NCBI GenBank assembly: GCA_019239975.1
Contig: JAFAZE010000099.1
Span: 1 to 41,536, forward strand
From: Streptosporangiaceae bacterium
GTDB taxonomy: Bacteria; Actinomycetota; Actinomycetes; Streptosporangiales; Streptosporangiaceae
DNA length: 41,536 nt
Direction: 5' to 3'
Shown: positions 7,629-15,539 of the stretch, piece by piece
Layout: each line of letters opens with the position of its first letter
Numbering within the stretch: the stretch's first letter is position 1
Position numbers and translations under genes: made by a program
The notes under the pieces: generated by a model
What the model was told of the DNA's origin: nothing
Database searches by the model: none
What the model saw: only the letters and a program-made list of their open reading frames with translations

Positions 7629-8405
7629 ATGGTTACACGCGACACCCCGTGGCCGGAAGGCGCGCCATGCTGGGCGGACCTTGGAGTCAACGACGTAAAG
7701 AAGGCGACGGCCTTCTACGAGGGCCTGTTCGACTGGAACATCCAGGAAGGGCCCCCGGAGGCGGGCGGCTACGGGATAGCCAACGTGAACGGGCGCGCTG
7801 TCGCCGGCGTCGGCCCCAAGATGGGCCCCGCCGAGGCGCCCACGATGTGGATGACCTACCTGGCGGTGCGGGACGCCGACGCGACGGCTGCCAAGATCAA
7901 GAGCGCCGGCGGCCAGCTGATGGTCGAGCCGATGGAGGTCATGGACGTCGGCCGGATGGTGATCGCCATGGACACCGCGGGCGCGGTGTTCGGCCTCTGG
8001 CAGCCTCGCAACTTCTCCGGCGCGCAGCGGGTGAACGAGCCGGGCACGATGTGCTGGAACGAGCAGATGAGCCGCGACTTCGAGGGCAGCAAGGCGTTCT
8101 ACGCCTCGGTCTTCGGCTACGAGTACGGCGACATGAGCGGCGGCGGCTTCAGCTACGCGACGTTCAAGGTCGAGGGCAGGGACGTGGGCGGCATCGGCGG
8201 GCTGCCCGCCGACACGCCGGCCCAGGTGCCGGCCGGCTGGACGGTGTACTTCGGCACCGTCGACACCGACGCCTCGGTGGCAAGGGTCGAGGGCAACGGC
8301 GGCTCCGTCGTCCGGCCGGCGCAGGACAGCCCGTACGGCCGGATGGCCGCCGTCGCCGACGATCAGGGCGCCGTCTTCTCGCTGATCAGCGTCTCCACGG
8401 AGTAA
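7629..8405 (+). CDS. VOC family protein with two glyoxalase/bleomycin-resistance domains
   Basis: A 258-residue protein with two vicinal-oxygen-chelate modules, at about residues 10-120 and 135-255. Both begin with the typical pattern seen in W-A-D-L-G-V-N-D-V-K-K-A-T-A-F-Y and W-N-E-Q-M-S-R-D-F-E-G-S-K-A-F-Y. It resembles the actinobacterial Cfp30B-type antigen/hydrolase group, whose metal-binding ability and substrate are mostly unknown. AGGAGG at 7618-7623 fixes the ATG at 7629; the GTG at 7623 overlaps this ribosome-binding site and is unlikely. It is monocistronic, with a strong hairpin after its stop. Confidence 0.88.
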   Translation: MVTRDTPWPEGAPCWADLGVNDVKKATAFYEGLFDWNIQEGPPEAGGYGIANVNGRAVAGVGPKMGPAEAPTMWMTYLAVRDADATAAKIKSAGGQLMVEPMEVMDVGRMVIAMDTAGAVFGLWQPRNFSGAQRVNEPGTMCWNEQMSRDFEGSKAFYASVFGYEYGDMSGGGFSYATFKVEGRDVGGIGGLPADTPAQVPAGWTVYFGTVDTDASVARVEGNGGSVVRPAQDSPYGRMAAVADDQGAVFSLISVSTE

Positions 8406-8413
8406 GTAGCCAT

Positions 8414-8459
8414 TGTGGGTGCGACTCGCGTCGCTGTGACAGCGCGGATCGCACCCACA
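8414..8459. terminator. Strong nested hairpin between convergent genes
   Basis: TGTGGGTGCGA (8414-8424) pairs perfectly with TCGCACCCACA (8449-8459). Inside, CGCTGT-G-ACAGCG forms a second perfect stem. It sits nine bases after the VOC stop and 26 bases from the stop of the minus-strand dioxygenase, a position fitting a shared terminator. Its inner core matches the hairpin at 4806-4857. Confidence 0.75.
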
Positions 8460-8484
8460 CCGCCGGGCGCGGCGGCGAACCTCG

Positions 8485-9438
8485 TCACACGGGCGGCGTG
8501 CCGTGGGTGTGGAACGACTCGATGGTCTTGAGCCCCCACGCCTGGCCCTTGGCGCGCTCGGTCTCCGTCCAGGTTATGGTCCGCCAGTCCGGCGCCATCA
8601 CCAGCCGCCCGACCGGGTTGCACAGCTCGATCCGGTTCCCGCCCGGCTCGTACACGTACAGGAAGAACGTCTGCTGTATGGCGTGCTTGTGCGGCCCGGT
8701 CTCGATGAACACGCCGCGGTCCAGGCAGATGTCCGCCGCGCGCAGGATGTCCTCCCGCGTGTCGGTGGAGAACGCCACGTGGTGCAGCCGCCCGGCCGAC
8801 CCCGTCCAGTCCTGCGTGTAGACGAGGTCGTAGCTCTTCTGGGCGAAGTGCAGCCACTGCGCGGACAGCGTTCCGTCGTCGAGCACGATCTGCTCGGTCA
8901 CCCGCCCGCCGAGCACGTCCGCCACGAACTCCCCGCACGGCCGCACGTCGCGGGCGAGGTAGTTGACATGGTCGAGCCGCCGCACGCTCACGCCGCGTCC
9001 CGGGTAGGCCTGCGCCTGGTTCTTCAGCGCCGGCCGCAGGTCCCCGGTGGGCGGCGAATACCACTCGGTCTCCCAGTACAGGTCGATCTCGTGCCCGTCC
9101 GGGTCGCGGAACGCGTACGTCGGCCCGATCCCCGGGTCGCCGTCCTTCCAGCCGATCCCCAGCCCGGCCGCCTCGATGGCCCGCACCCGCGCCCCGAGCG
9201 CGCCGGCGCTCTCCGCGCGCAGGCCGGTCCTGCGGATGCCCGACGTGTCATGCGCGGTCAGCTTGAGGGTGTGCCGCTCATAATCGTCCCAGGTCCGCAG
9301 GTAGACGGAATTGCCCTCGCCGCCGTTGGCCGTCAGCCCGAGCACCTCGGTGAAAAACCACAGCGACTTCTCGGGCTCGGGTGTGAGCAGCTCGATGTAC
9401 GCGAGGTGGGCGACATCATGAAGCGGCGGTCGTGACAT
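8485..9438 (-). CDS. Type I extradiol ring-cleavage dioxygenase (catechol 2,3-dioxygenase-like)
   Basis: A 317-residue, two-domain VOC-fold extradiol dioxygenase. The C-terminal domain holds the metal ligands: His157 in R-L-D-H-V-N-Y, the His219/His220 pair in L-H-H-V-A-F, and Glu271 in N-R-I-E-L. This is the 2-His-1-carboxylate set for Fe(II) or Mn(II). It inserts O2 next to a catechol diol. It is the last gene of an operon with 4-oxalomesaconate tautomerase, aldolase and hydratase genes, which suggests the substrate is gallate or a related trihydroxylated acid and not catechol itself. Known gallate dioxygenases belong to the unrelated type II LigB family. GGAGACC precedes the ATG. Confidence 0.9.
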   Translation of the reverse strand: MSRPPLHDVAHLAYIELLTPEPEKSLWFFTEVLGLTANGGEGNSVYLRTWDDYERHTLKLTAHDTSGIRRTGLRAESAGALGARVRAIEAAGLGIGWKDGDPGIGPTYAFRDPDGHEIDLYWETEWYSPPTGDLRPALKNQAQAYPGRGVSVRRLDHVNYLARDVRPCGEFVADVLGGRVTEQIVLDDGTLSAQWLHFAQKSYDLVYTQDWTGSAGRLHHVAFSTDTREDILRAADICLDRGVFIETGPHKHAIQQTFFLYVYEPGGNRIELCNPVGRLVMAPDWRTITWTETERAKGQAWGLKTIESFHTHGTPPV

Positions 9439-9492
9439 GCTGGTCTCCAGATTTTTTATACCGAACGAGCGCCGGTGTCTCTCGAAGCCCCG

Positions 9493-10554
9493 CTATCTCG
9501 GGTAAACGGTGCCGTCGAAAAGCCGGCGTGCGGTGCGCACCACCCCGGAGCGCAGCACCCGCGGCGGCTGGGCGCCGGCGTCCACCTCGACCTCGACCTG
9601 CGTGATCCCGCCCGGGTGCTCGATGCCGAGCCGCGGTCCCGCGGCGGGCACCGCGAGGTCGTGGCCGACGGCGCCGTCGAGCAGGATCGCGGTGCCGACG
9701 CTGACCGCGCCCAGGACGCCGATCGTCTGGTGCACTCGCACGGGGATGAACGTCCGCGTGCAGATCGTGCCGCCGCTGACGGGCGCCGCGACCAGCGAGA
9801 CCTTCGGAACGGTGGCGTCGCTGACGTCGCCCAGGCCCATCGCCTTGCCGGCCTCGAGCCGCAGCACGCGTACCCGCTCGCCCAGCGCGGCGTCGCCCTC
9901 CAGTTCGGCGACCGGCTCGTAGCCGGTGCGGCCCAGACTGGATGCCGCCACCACGACGACCGGCATGCCGTTGTCGACACAGGTCACCGGGATGCCGCCG
10001 AACACGTCGCGGACGTTGCCGGTGAGCAGCAGCGGGACGGATGTGCCGGCGGCGAAGTCCAGCACGACCGCCGACGCGGTGCCCGGCACACCGTCGATGG
10101 CCGTGTCCCCGGCATACCGCACGGTCCCGCCCGGGGTGCTGAATGCCGCGGTGGCGATCCCGCCGGTGTTGAGCATCCGGATCCGCACGCGGGTCTGCTG
10201 GCCGGCGGCCGGCACGAGACCGCGCTCGACGGCGAACGGGCCGACGCCGGCCAGCAGGTTCCCGCAGTTCTGCCGGTCGGAGACGGTGGGGGCGTCGACG
10301 CCGACCTGCAGGAACAGGTAGTCCACGTCGGTGGGCGGGCCGGCCGACGGCGACACGACCGCGACCTTGGACGTCAGCGGGTGGGCGCCGCCGATGCCGT
10401 CGATCTGCCGCGGGTCCGGGCTGCCCATGATGCGCAGCAGCAGGTCGTCGCGTTCGGCGCGGTCATCCGGCAGATCCCGCGCCAGGAAGTAGGCGCCCTT
10501 GGACGTCCCGCCCCTCATCAGCATGCACCGAACGCCGGTGCTCCCGCCCGTCAC
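9493..10554 (-). CDS. galD: 4-oxalomesaconate tautomerase (PrpF family, GalD-like)
   Basis: A 353-residue member of the PrpF/diaminopimelate-epimerase-like fold. Its start, M-R-G-G-T-S-K-G, and the S-D-R-Q-N-C-G-N segment with the probable catalytic Cys are typical of the family. The C-G-G/T-G-N style G-G-I-A-T-A and G-T-A-S-A-V segments also fit. In gallate degradation GalD converts the keto form of 4-oxalomesaconate to the enol. The context of aldolase and PIG-L hydratase genes on the same strand supports this over 2-methylaconitate isomerisation. GTG start with AAAGGAGG upstream. The 101-bp gap to the aldolase gene contains a small GGCCC-TT-GGGCC palindrome. Confidence 0.85.
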   Translation of the reverse strand: MTGGSTGVRCMLMRGGTSKGAYFLARDLPDDRAERDDLLLRIMGSPDPRQIDGIGGAHPLTSKVAVVSPSAGPPTDVDYLFLQVGVDAPTVSDRQNCGNLLAGVGPFAVERGLVPAAGQQTRVRIRMLNTGGIATAAFSTPGGTVRYAGDTAIDGVPGTASAVVLDFAAGTSVPLLLTGNVRDVFGGIPVTCVDNGMPVVVVAASSLGRTGYEPVAELEGDAALGERVRVLRLEAGKAMGLGDVSDATVPKVSLVAAPVSGGTICTRTFIPVRVHQTIGVLGAVSVGTAILLDGAVGHDLAVPAAGPRLGIEHPGGITQVEVEVDAGAQPPRVLRSGVVRTARRLFDGTVYPR

Positions 10555-10655
10555 CGTGGCACCTCCTTTGCCTCTATCACCACAACGGCCCTTGGGCCAT
10601 ACCTGTCGCCTTCGTCACATCTACCACTGGCATCACGCAAGTCACTGCGGCCACA

Positions 10656-11375
10656 TCATCCATTGGTCGCACCATCTCCTCTCATGCGGCGCGCGTATTC
10701 GGCGGCGCTGACGTACTCGACCTTCGCGAGCTTCCCGCGCAGCCCGTACATGTCCAGGCCCAGCTCGCCGTCGGCGAGCCGCTTCCGGCTGGCCTCCTCC
10801 TTGGCCACGCGCTGCGCGGCGGCCGTCACCGCGGTCGCGGCCTGCGTGCGCGGCACGCACACCACGCCGTCGTCGTCCGCGACGATCACGTCGCCGGGCC
10901 TGATGAGCTGGCCGCCGACGGACACCGGCACGTTGACCGCGCCCGGCGTCTCCTTGACCGTGCCCTGCGCACTGACCGCCGCGGTCCAGACCGGGAAGCG
11001 CATCGCCCGCAGCTCGGCGACGTCGCGGACCCCGGCGGTCATGATCAGGCCGCGCACGCCGCGCGCGGCGACCGATGTGGCGATGAGCTCGCCGAACATC
11101 CCGTCCGTGCACGGCGAGGTGGTGGTCACCACAAGCACGTCGCCGGGGCGGCACTGCTCCGCGGCGACGTGCAGCATGAGGTTGTCACCGGGCCAGCACA
11201 GCACGGTGACGGCGGTCCCGCCGATCCGCGCTCCGTCCTGGATCGGCCGCAGCCCTGGACCGAGATACCCGGTGCGGCCGATCGCCTCGTGCACGGTGGC
11301 GACGCCGTACCCGGCGAGCTGGCCGGTGAGCGCGGCGTCGGCGCGCGGCGGGTCGGTGACGACAACGTTCAGCAT
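10656..11375 (-). CDS. galC: 4-carboxy-4-hydroxy-2-oxoadipate aldolase/oxaloacetate decarboxylase (GalC/LigK-like)
   Basis: A 239-residue class II pyruvate aldolase of the RraA-like fold. It is expected to split 4-carboxy-4-hydroxy-2-oxoadipate into pyruvate and oxaloacetate and to decarboxylate oxaloacetate. The G-V-R-D segment (Arg117-Asp118) provides the pyruvate-binding Arg and the metal-water Asp. The G-D-V-I-V-A-D-D-D-G-V-V segment is the family signature. It is longer than RNase-regulator RraA proteins and matches aldolase length. AAGGAGG before the ATG overlaps the stop of the upstream hydratase gene, so translation is probably coupled. This is the last step of the 4-oxalomesaconate route. 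Confidence 0.88.
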   Translation of the reverse strand: MLNVVVTDPPRADAALTGQLAGYGVATVHEAIGRTGYLGPGLRPIQDGARIGGTAVTVLCWPGDNLMLHVAAEQCRPGDVLVVTTTSPCTDGMFGELIATSVAARGVRGLIMTAGVRDVAELRAMRFPVWTAAVSAQGTVKETPGAVNVPVSVGGQLIRPGDVIVADDDGVVCVPRTQAATAVTAAAQRVAKEEASRKRLADGELGLDMYGLRGKLAKVEYVSAAEYARRMRGDGATNG

Positions 11376-11385
11376 GCGGCCCTCC

Positions 11386-12108
11386 TTACGCCAGCCGGTC
11401 GGTGACCTGCGGAAACACCCGCATGTACGCCTCGCCCATGGTCGCCGCGGGCAGCCCGAGGTTCGGGCCCGCGTTCCGCCTGAGCTGGGTGCCGCGCCGT
11501 TTGGCGAGGTCGGTGTAGTAGTCCCACAGATGCTGCTGCGCGCCCATGCACTCCATGGCCTTGCGCTTGGCGTCGAAGACCGGCGTGATGTCCAGCAGCA
11601 CCTCCGGCCTGAAGCCGCACATCTCCGGCTGGTGCGGCTCGAACTGGAAGACCGGGGGGGCGCCGGCCGGATCTCCCGGCGCGGGGTAGCCGATCGCCTG
11701 CGCGAGCACCCGGGCCCGCAGTGCCATCTGCCCGGCCGCGGGATGATCCTGGTTGTACGGGTCGGACAGCGGATGGGTGAGCACGACCGACGGGTTCACC
11801 TCACGGTAGACCCGGACGAGCCGGTCCACCAGCTCGTCGGTCTCGCGGAGCGGGTAGTCGCCCGCGTCGAGGAACTCGATCTCCGCGCCGAGCGCGCCCG
11901 CCGCGTTCTCCGCCTCGCCGCGGCGCAGCGCCTTGATCTCGTCCAGCGTCTTCCCGGCCCGCCAGGCGCTCGCCGACTCGCCGCGCTCACCGAACGAAAG
12001 GCACACGACCCGCACGCGCTCGCCGCGTGAGGCGGCGAGCGCGATCGCGCCGCCCGCCCGCCACACGAAGTCCGCCGCGTGCGCGCTGACCACCAGCGTG
12101 GAGCCCAT
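11386..12108 (-). CDS. galB: 4-oxalomesaconate hydratase (PIG-L family, GalB-like)
   Basis: A 240-residue zinc-dependent PIG-L/LmbE-fold protein. Instead of the common A-H-P-D-D deacetylase motif it has S-A-H-A-A-D-F-V-W-R-A-G-G near residue 8, as in GalB-type hydratases. A second metal motif is T-H-P-L-S-D-P-Y-N-Q-D-H. GalB of Pseudomonas is the known case of this fold working as a hydratase, adding water to 4-oxalomesaconate. The neighbouring aldolase and tautomerase make this assignment much likelier than sugar deacetylation. The ATG overlaps the GntR stop as TGATG, so the two are translationally coupled. Confidence 0.86.
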   Translation of the reverse strand: MGSTLVVSAHAADFVWRAGGAIALAASRGERVRVVCLSFGERGESASAWRAGKTLDEIKALRRGEAENAAGALGAEIEFLDAGDYPLRETDELVDRLVRVYREVNPSVVLTHPLSDPYNQDHPAAGQMALRARVLAQAIGYPAPGDPAGAPPVFQFEPHQPEMCGFRPEVLLDITPVFDAKRKAMECMGAQQHLWDYYTDLAKRRGTQLRRNAGPNLGLPAATMGEAYMRVFPQVTDRLA

Positions 12109-12827
12109 CAGGCCATCCCCTCATGATCGGTATCTTCCGGTGAAGCCCTGAGCGCGGCGATGACGCTGCGCAGATGGCCCCGCGCGGCCTCCTCCGCCGC
12201 CTCCGGCCGCCGCGCCGCGATCGCGTCGATGATCGCCAGGTGCTGCGGCAGCGACGCCTGCGGGCGCCCCGGCCGCAGCGCGAGCTGAAACTGGTGCCGT
12301 ACGAGCTGGCCGTGCAGTCGCTCGAGCAGCCCGGCCGCGACCTCCTGCCCCGATATGTCCCGGACCAGGCGGTGCAGCTCCTGGTTGAGCGCGGAGTACT
12401 TCAGCGGCTCCCCGTCGGCGACGGCACGCTCGAGCGAATCCCCGATCTCGCGCAGCCGCGCGGCCTGGGCACCGGTCACCCGCTCGGCCGCCTTGGCGGC
12501 GCACAGCCCCTCCAGCGCCATCCGGCACTCGGTGATGGCGATCGCCTCGGCGATGCTGACCGCCCGCACCCGCGCGCCCCGGTTGGGTATGCGCTCCACC
12601 AGCCCCTCGGCCGCCAGGTCGATGAGCGCCGCGCGCAGGCTCGCGCGGGTCACCCCGAACCGCGCCGCAAGCTCCTCCTCGACAAGCCGCTGACCAGGCC
12701 CGACGTCCCCGCTCAGTATCGCCCGCCGCAGCCCGTCGAACGCCTGCTTCCTGCCCCGCGCCCCGGCAATCCCGCCGATAGGCCTTACGTCTTCGGCCCC
12801 TTCCCCGGCCGTGCCCCCTCTGCTCAC
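12108..12827 (-). CDS. GntR family transcriptional regulator (FCD/FadR type)
   Basis: A 239-residue protein. The N-terminal winged helix, from L-R-R-A-I-L-S-G-D-V-G-P-G-Q-R-L through R-F-G-V-T-R-A-S-L-R, is followed by an all-helical FCD ligand-binding domain with the E-C-R-M-A-L-E and L-H-R-L-V segments. It is the first gene of the gallate-type operon and its stop overlaps galB, so it likely autoregulates and senses a pathway intermediate. I chose the GTG at 12827, preceded by GGGAGCAGG. The frame is open to 12932, but that extension reads through a 17-bp tandem repeat and has no homology. A matching GntR-type dyad lies at the promoter (13017-13028). Confidence 0.88.
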   Translation of the reverse strand: MSRGGTAGEGAEDVRPIGGIAGARGRKQAFDGLRRAILSGDVGPGQRLVEEELAARFGVTRASLRAALIDLAAEGLVERIPNRGARVRAVSIAEAIAITECRMALEGLCAAKAAERVTGAQAARLREIGDSLERAVADGEPLKYSALNQELHRLVRDISGQEVAAGLLERLHGQLVRHQFQLALRPGRPQASLPQHLAIIDAIAARRPEAAEEAARGHLRSVIAALRASPEDTDHEGMA

Positions 12828-12841
12828 GCCTGCTCCCTCTT

Positions 12842-12960
12842 CGCTGTGCCCTTCCAGGCGCTGTGCCCTTCCAGGCGCTCTGCCCTTCCAGGCGCTCTGC
12901 CCTTCCAGGCGCTGCGCGCTCCAATGCGCCATGCCCTCCCAGGCGCATGCCCTCCCAGGC
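12842..12960. repeat. 17-bp tandem repeat in the leader of the gallate-type operon
   Basis: Units of GCGCTSTGCCCTTCCAG occur at 12842-12857 (partial), 12858-12874, 12875-12891 and 12892-12908, followed by degenerate copies to about 12960. They lie between the proposed promoter and the GntR start, so they would be in the 5' untranslated leader. Confidence 0.8.
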
Positions 12961-12994
12961 CTGGGTTTCGTCCGGCGCCTGAGCTCCTAAGCCG

Positions 12995-13028
12995 ACCCTA
13001 TGATCCCGTCCACAAAATTGTCAACAAT
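12995..13028 (-). promoter_or_regulatory. Promoter with overlapping GntR-type operator for the gallate-type operon
   Basis: On the minus strand TTGACA (13024-13019) is followed after 18 bp by TAGGGT (13000-12995), a good actinobacterial -35/-10 pair. The -35 lies inside ATTGTTGACAAT (13017-13028), a perfect ATTGT-N2-ACAAT dyad of the type bound by FCD-family GntR proteins. Repressor binding here would block RNA polymerase. I infer autoregulation of the whole operon. Confidence 0.65.
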
Positions 13029-13043
13029 CGAGCCGGAGCCGGG

Positions 13044-15257
13044 TTATCGCGTGCGGCATGGAATGAGGCCATCACCTGCGGCATGGAGTCGGACGGGTCG
13101 AAGAGGAACGTTCGGCCGTCTCAGATGGGGTGTTCGGTGGGGCCGCTGAGGTAGCGGCGGCCGGAGGGGGTGCGCCATTCGTGCCAGCCCGGCAGGATCT
13201 GCGTCACCGACCAGCCCTGGCTCTGCTTGACCTGGTGGTCGCAGCGGCAGCGCGGCCGGCAGTTGCACAGGTCGGTGCGCCCGCCGAGGTGGTAGGGGGG
13301 TCGTGTGCTCGAAGTCGCATTGTTTGGCCGGGCGGCGGCACGGCGGGAAGTCGCACGTGCCATCCCGGATCTGCACCAGGTGCCGCAGCAGGCGGCCCGG
13401 CTGGTAACCGTGGGACTCGTAGCGGTGATCACACTCGGTCACCGGGATCGGGCCGAGGTGGACGGTGTACTCGCCGCCCGTCGGCAGAGTGAGGGTCCAG
13501 TTGCCGTAGCCGCCGGGTGGTCCTTGCTCATCTCGCCGGGTGAAGGCGGGGCCGTCACGGGTCCGTGTCCCGCCGCTGTTACCGGAGTTGCCTTTGGTGC
13601 CGTGCCGCGATGTGCTGGTGCGGCGCGCGGGGCGCGCGCATCCGTGGCCGATGGCGTGGCCCTGGTCGTTGGTGACGGTGATGCACCAGGTGGAGCGGTT
13701 GCTGGTCGCGGCCGAGGCGGCAAGGTCGCGGGCGAGGGCGGGGTCGATGGCGCCGAGCCCGGCCAGGTGCCCGGGCCGGCCGGCCAGCCCGAGGAGGGTG
13801 GACAGGGTGATGGTCAGGTTGACGTTGGCGGCCAGCCCCGGCCCGCCGCCGAGGCCCGCAGCGGCCCCGGCCGCCGGGCCGCTGCCTGCCGGGGTGCCCC
13901 CTGCCGGAGAGCCGCCGTCTGCCGGGTCACGCCCGCCGGTCCCTGCGCCGCCGTCACCGTTACCGCTGTTCCCGTCCTCGCCCTGGCTGCCACCGTTCCC
14001 CGCTTTCGCGCCGGTCTCCTGGCCGTTGCCATTCCGGGCGTCTGCGCCGGTGTCCTGCCCGCTGCGGTGCCCAGCGTTCACGCCCTGGCCGTGGTCGCCG
14101 CTGACACACTCCGTGCTGGCGTCCGCGGCGTTGCTGCCGCCGTCCGCCCCGCGTCCGTCGCCCGCCGGGGCGTGCCCGCCTGCCGCGTGCCCGCTCTCAT
14201 GGCCCGCCGCTCCGGCGGGCGTGGTTTCGCGGGCGTCGCGGCCGAGCAGCAGGTCGATGTAGGCGCGGATGCGCAGCAGGTCCATCGGGGAGTCGGGGAA
14301 CACCTTCGCCTTCTTATACGCCAGCGCCCGGTCCTGGATCCGCTGGTTACACATCAATCCCTCGTCGGTGGGCAGCGCGAACCCGGCCAGGTTCGCGGTG
14401 CCGGTGAGGGCGTCCTGCCAGAACTCGACCCGGGCGTGCTCCCGCTGGGCCTGTTCCCGCCGCCGCTTGGCCCCGTCGGGGTCCACGGCGATCACGATGC
14501 GGCGGATGACCTCCCGGATCTCCCCGGGGGTCTTGCCGGCCAGTTTGGGGGCGGCGCGGCGGTCGGCCTCGGCGGCCTGGGCGTCGTCCAGCGGGCTGGT
14601 GGCCGCGGCGATGATCTGCGCTTTGTGCCCGGAGATGATCCCGGTGTCCAGCGCGCGGGCGGTGTGCGGCAACCGGGCGAGAGCGTAGGCGGTGTCGAGG
14701 AGTGTGTCGGCGGCGTGGGCGGAGATGGCCAGTTCGGCGCTGAGCTGCTGGGCCAGCCCCCGGGCCCACGCGGCGGGCAGCCCGACCGGGCCGGGCCCGC
14801 CAGCCCCCGGCGGCGGGCCGCCCTCAGGCCCCGGCGGCGGGCCGCCGTCACATCCGGTCTGCGGGGCGCCGTCCGTTCCGGTCTGCGGGCCGCCGGGGCC
14901 GGGCTGGGGGTGGCGGCGGCCGTCCGTTCCCGGCTGCGGGTGGCGGCGGATGAGTTCCCGGATCAGGCCGAGTTTGAGGGACTCACACCACGCGGCCAGC
15001 TTGTCCGCCCCGCCGAGCATGCCGAGTACCGCGTCGTCGGAGGCACCCAGTGGACGGCGGTGCGGACCGGCGAGCTCGTCGAGCACCACGCCCAGCACCG
15101 CGGAGGCGATCTCCCCGTCCAGGGAGCAGCCCTGCTCGAAGGCGGCGTACCCACCCGCCGCCCGGGCCGCCACCCCGCCGGTGCCGGGAACCGGTCCGCG
15201 CGCGGCGGCGGACGGGACGTCGTCCCGCCCGTGCCCGGGGATCGGTTCCTGCGGCAT
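13044..15257 (-). CDS. DUF222/HNH endonuclease domain protein, frameshifted before the HNH motif ends
   Basis: A long protein of the actinobacterial DUF222-HNH (13E12 repeat) family. The DUF222 helical domain covers about residues 15-350. It is interrupted by a Pro/Gly-rich insert (about 105-155) and followed by a Gly/Asp/Asn-rich linker (about 345-470). The HNH part starts with E-C-D-H-R-Y and C-D-F-P-P-C-R-R-P. At the G6 run 13295-13300 the frame breaks: removing one base restores E-H-T-T-P-Y-H-L-G-G-R-T and a normal family end at 13121. As read, the frame runs to 13044 with a non-homologous tail. This is a real mutation or a homopolymer error. The start at 15257 is preferred over 15284 because GGATGG precedes it. 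Confidence 0.75.
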   Translation of the reverse strand: MPQEPIPGHGRDDVPSAAARGPVPGTGGVAARAAGGYAAFEQGCSLDGEIASAVLGVVLDELAGPHRRPLGASDDAVLGMLGGADKLAAWCESLKLGLIRELIRRHPQPGTDGRRHPQPGPGGPQTGTDGAPQTGCDGGPPPGPEGGPPPGAGGPGPVGLPAAWARGLAQQLSAELAISAHAADTLLDTAYALARLPHTARALDTGIISGHKAQIIAAATSPLDDAQAAEADRRAAPKLAGKTPGEIREVIRRIVIAVDPDGAKRRREQAQREHARVEFWQDALTGTANLAGFALPTDEGLMCNQRIQDRALAYKKAKVFPDSPMDLLRIRAYIDLLLGRDARETTPAGAAGHESGHAAGGHAPAGDGRGADGGSNAADASTECVSGDHGQGVNAGHRSGQDTGADARNGNGQETGAKAGNGGSQGEDGNSGNGDGGAGTGGRDPADGGSPAGGTPAGSGPAAGAAAGLGGGPGLAANVNLTITLSTLLGLAGRPGHLAGLGAIDPALARDLAASAATSNRSTWCITVTNDQGHAIGHGCARPARRTSTSRHGTKGNSGNSGGTRTRDGPAFTRRDEQGPPGGYGNWTLTLPTGGEYTVHLGPIPVTECDHRYESHGYQPGRLLRHLVQIRDGTCDFPPCRRPAKQCDFEHTTPLPPRRAHRPVQLPAALPLRPPGQAEPGLVGDADPAGLARMAHPLRPPLPQRPHRTPHLRRPNVPLRPVRLHAAGDGLIPCRTR

Positions 15258-15284
15258 GAAAACCACCATCCGTTTGGTACACAT

Positions 15285-15539
15285 AAGATTTTCAAGAAGC
15301 TACTTCAAATACTAGTGCTAGAAATAGCAGAATGCAAGCCTGTACGGCTGTCCAGGAAGCCACATTTCCCTGCCCCCCGACTTTCGGGGCTAAGTGAGCG
15401 TTTGATAAATAGCCCGGTGCCCGGTCATGACAGGCTTGCCCGGGGTCGGCTGCATGTCGTCGCGTTGAGATGAGCAGGCGCGGGCCCATGATCCCGATGT
15501 GTGACGACCAGGAAAACAGAGCCCGCGCGTGCCCGGGGT
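15285..15539. other. Intergenic region before the DUF222 gene
   Basis: There is no convincing gene. Positions 15285-15340 are notably A+T-rich compared with the surroundings and probably hold the DUF222 promoter, though no clear -35/-10 pair is seen. GCGCGGGC (15478-15485) and GCCCGCGC (15521-15528) form a spaced dyad near the left end of the transposase remnant. Confidence 0.4.

Noticed and set aside
7003..7698. Plus-strand open frame with a Thr-Ser-Thr repeat
   Set aside because: It is the complement of the Gly-rich tail of the small membrane protein and runs into the VOC gene in another frame.
9475..12030. 851-codon plus-strand open frame
   Set aside because: It lies antisense to the dioxygenase, galD, galC and galB genes, with Arg/Pro/His-rich composition typical of a shadow frame.
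12842..12960. CRISPR-like repeat
   Set aside because: Copies are contiguous with no spacers, so it is an ordinary tandem repeat.
13305..15473. 722-codon plus-strand open frame
   Set aside because: Antisense to the DUF222 gene; its Gly/Ala/Val-rich sequence only mirrors that gene's repeats.
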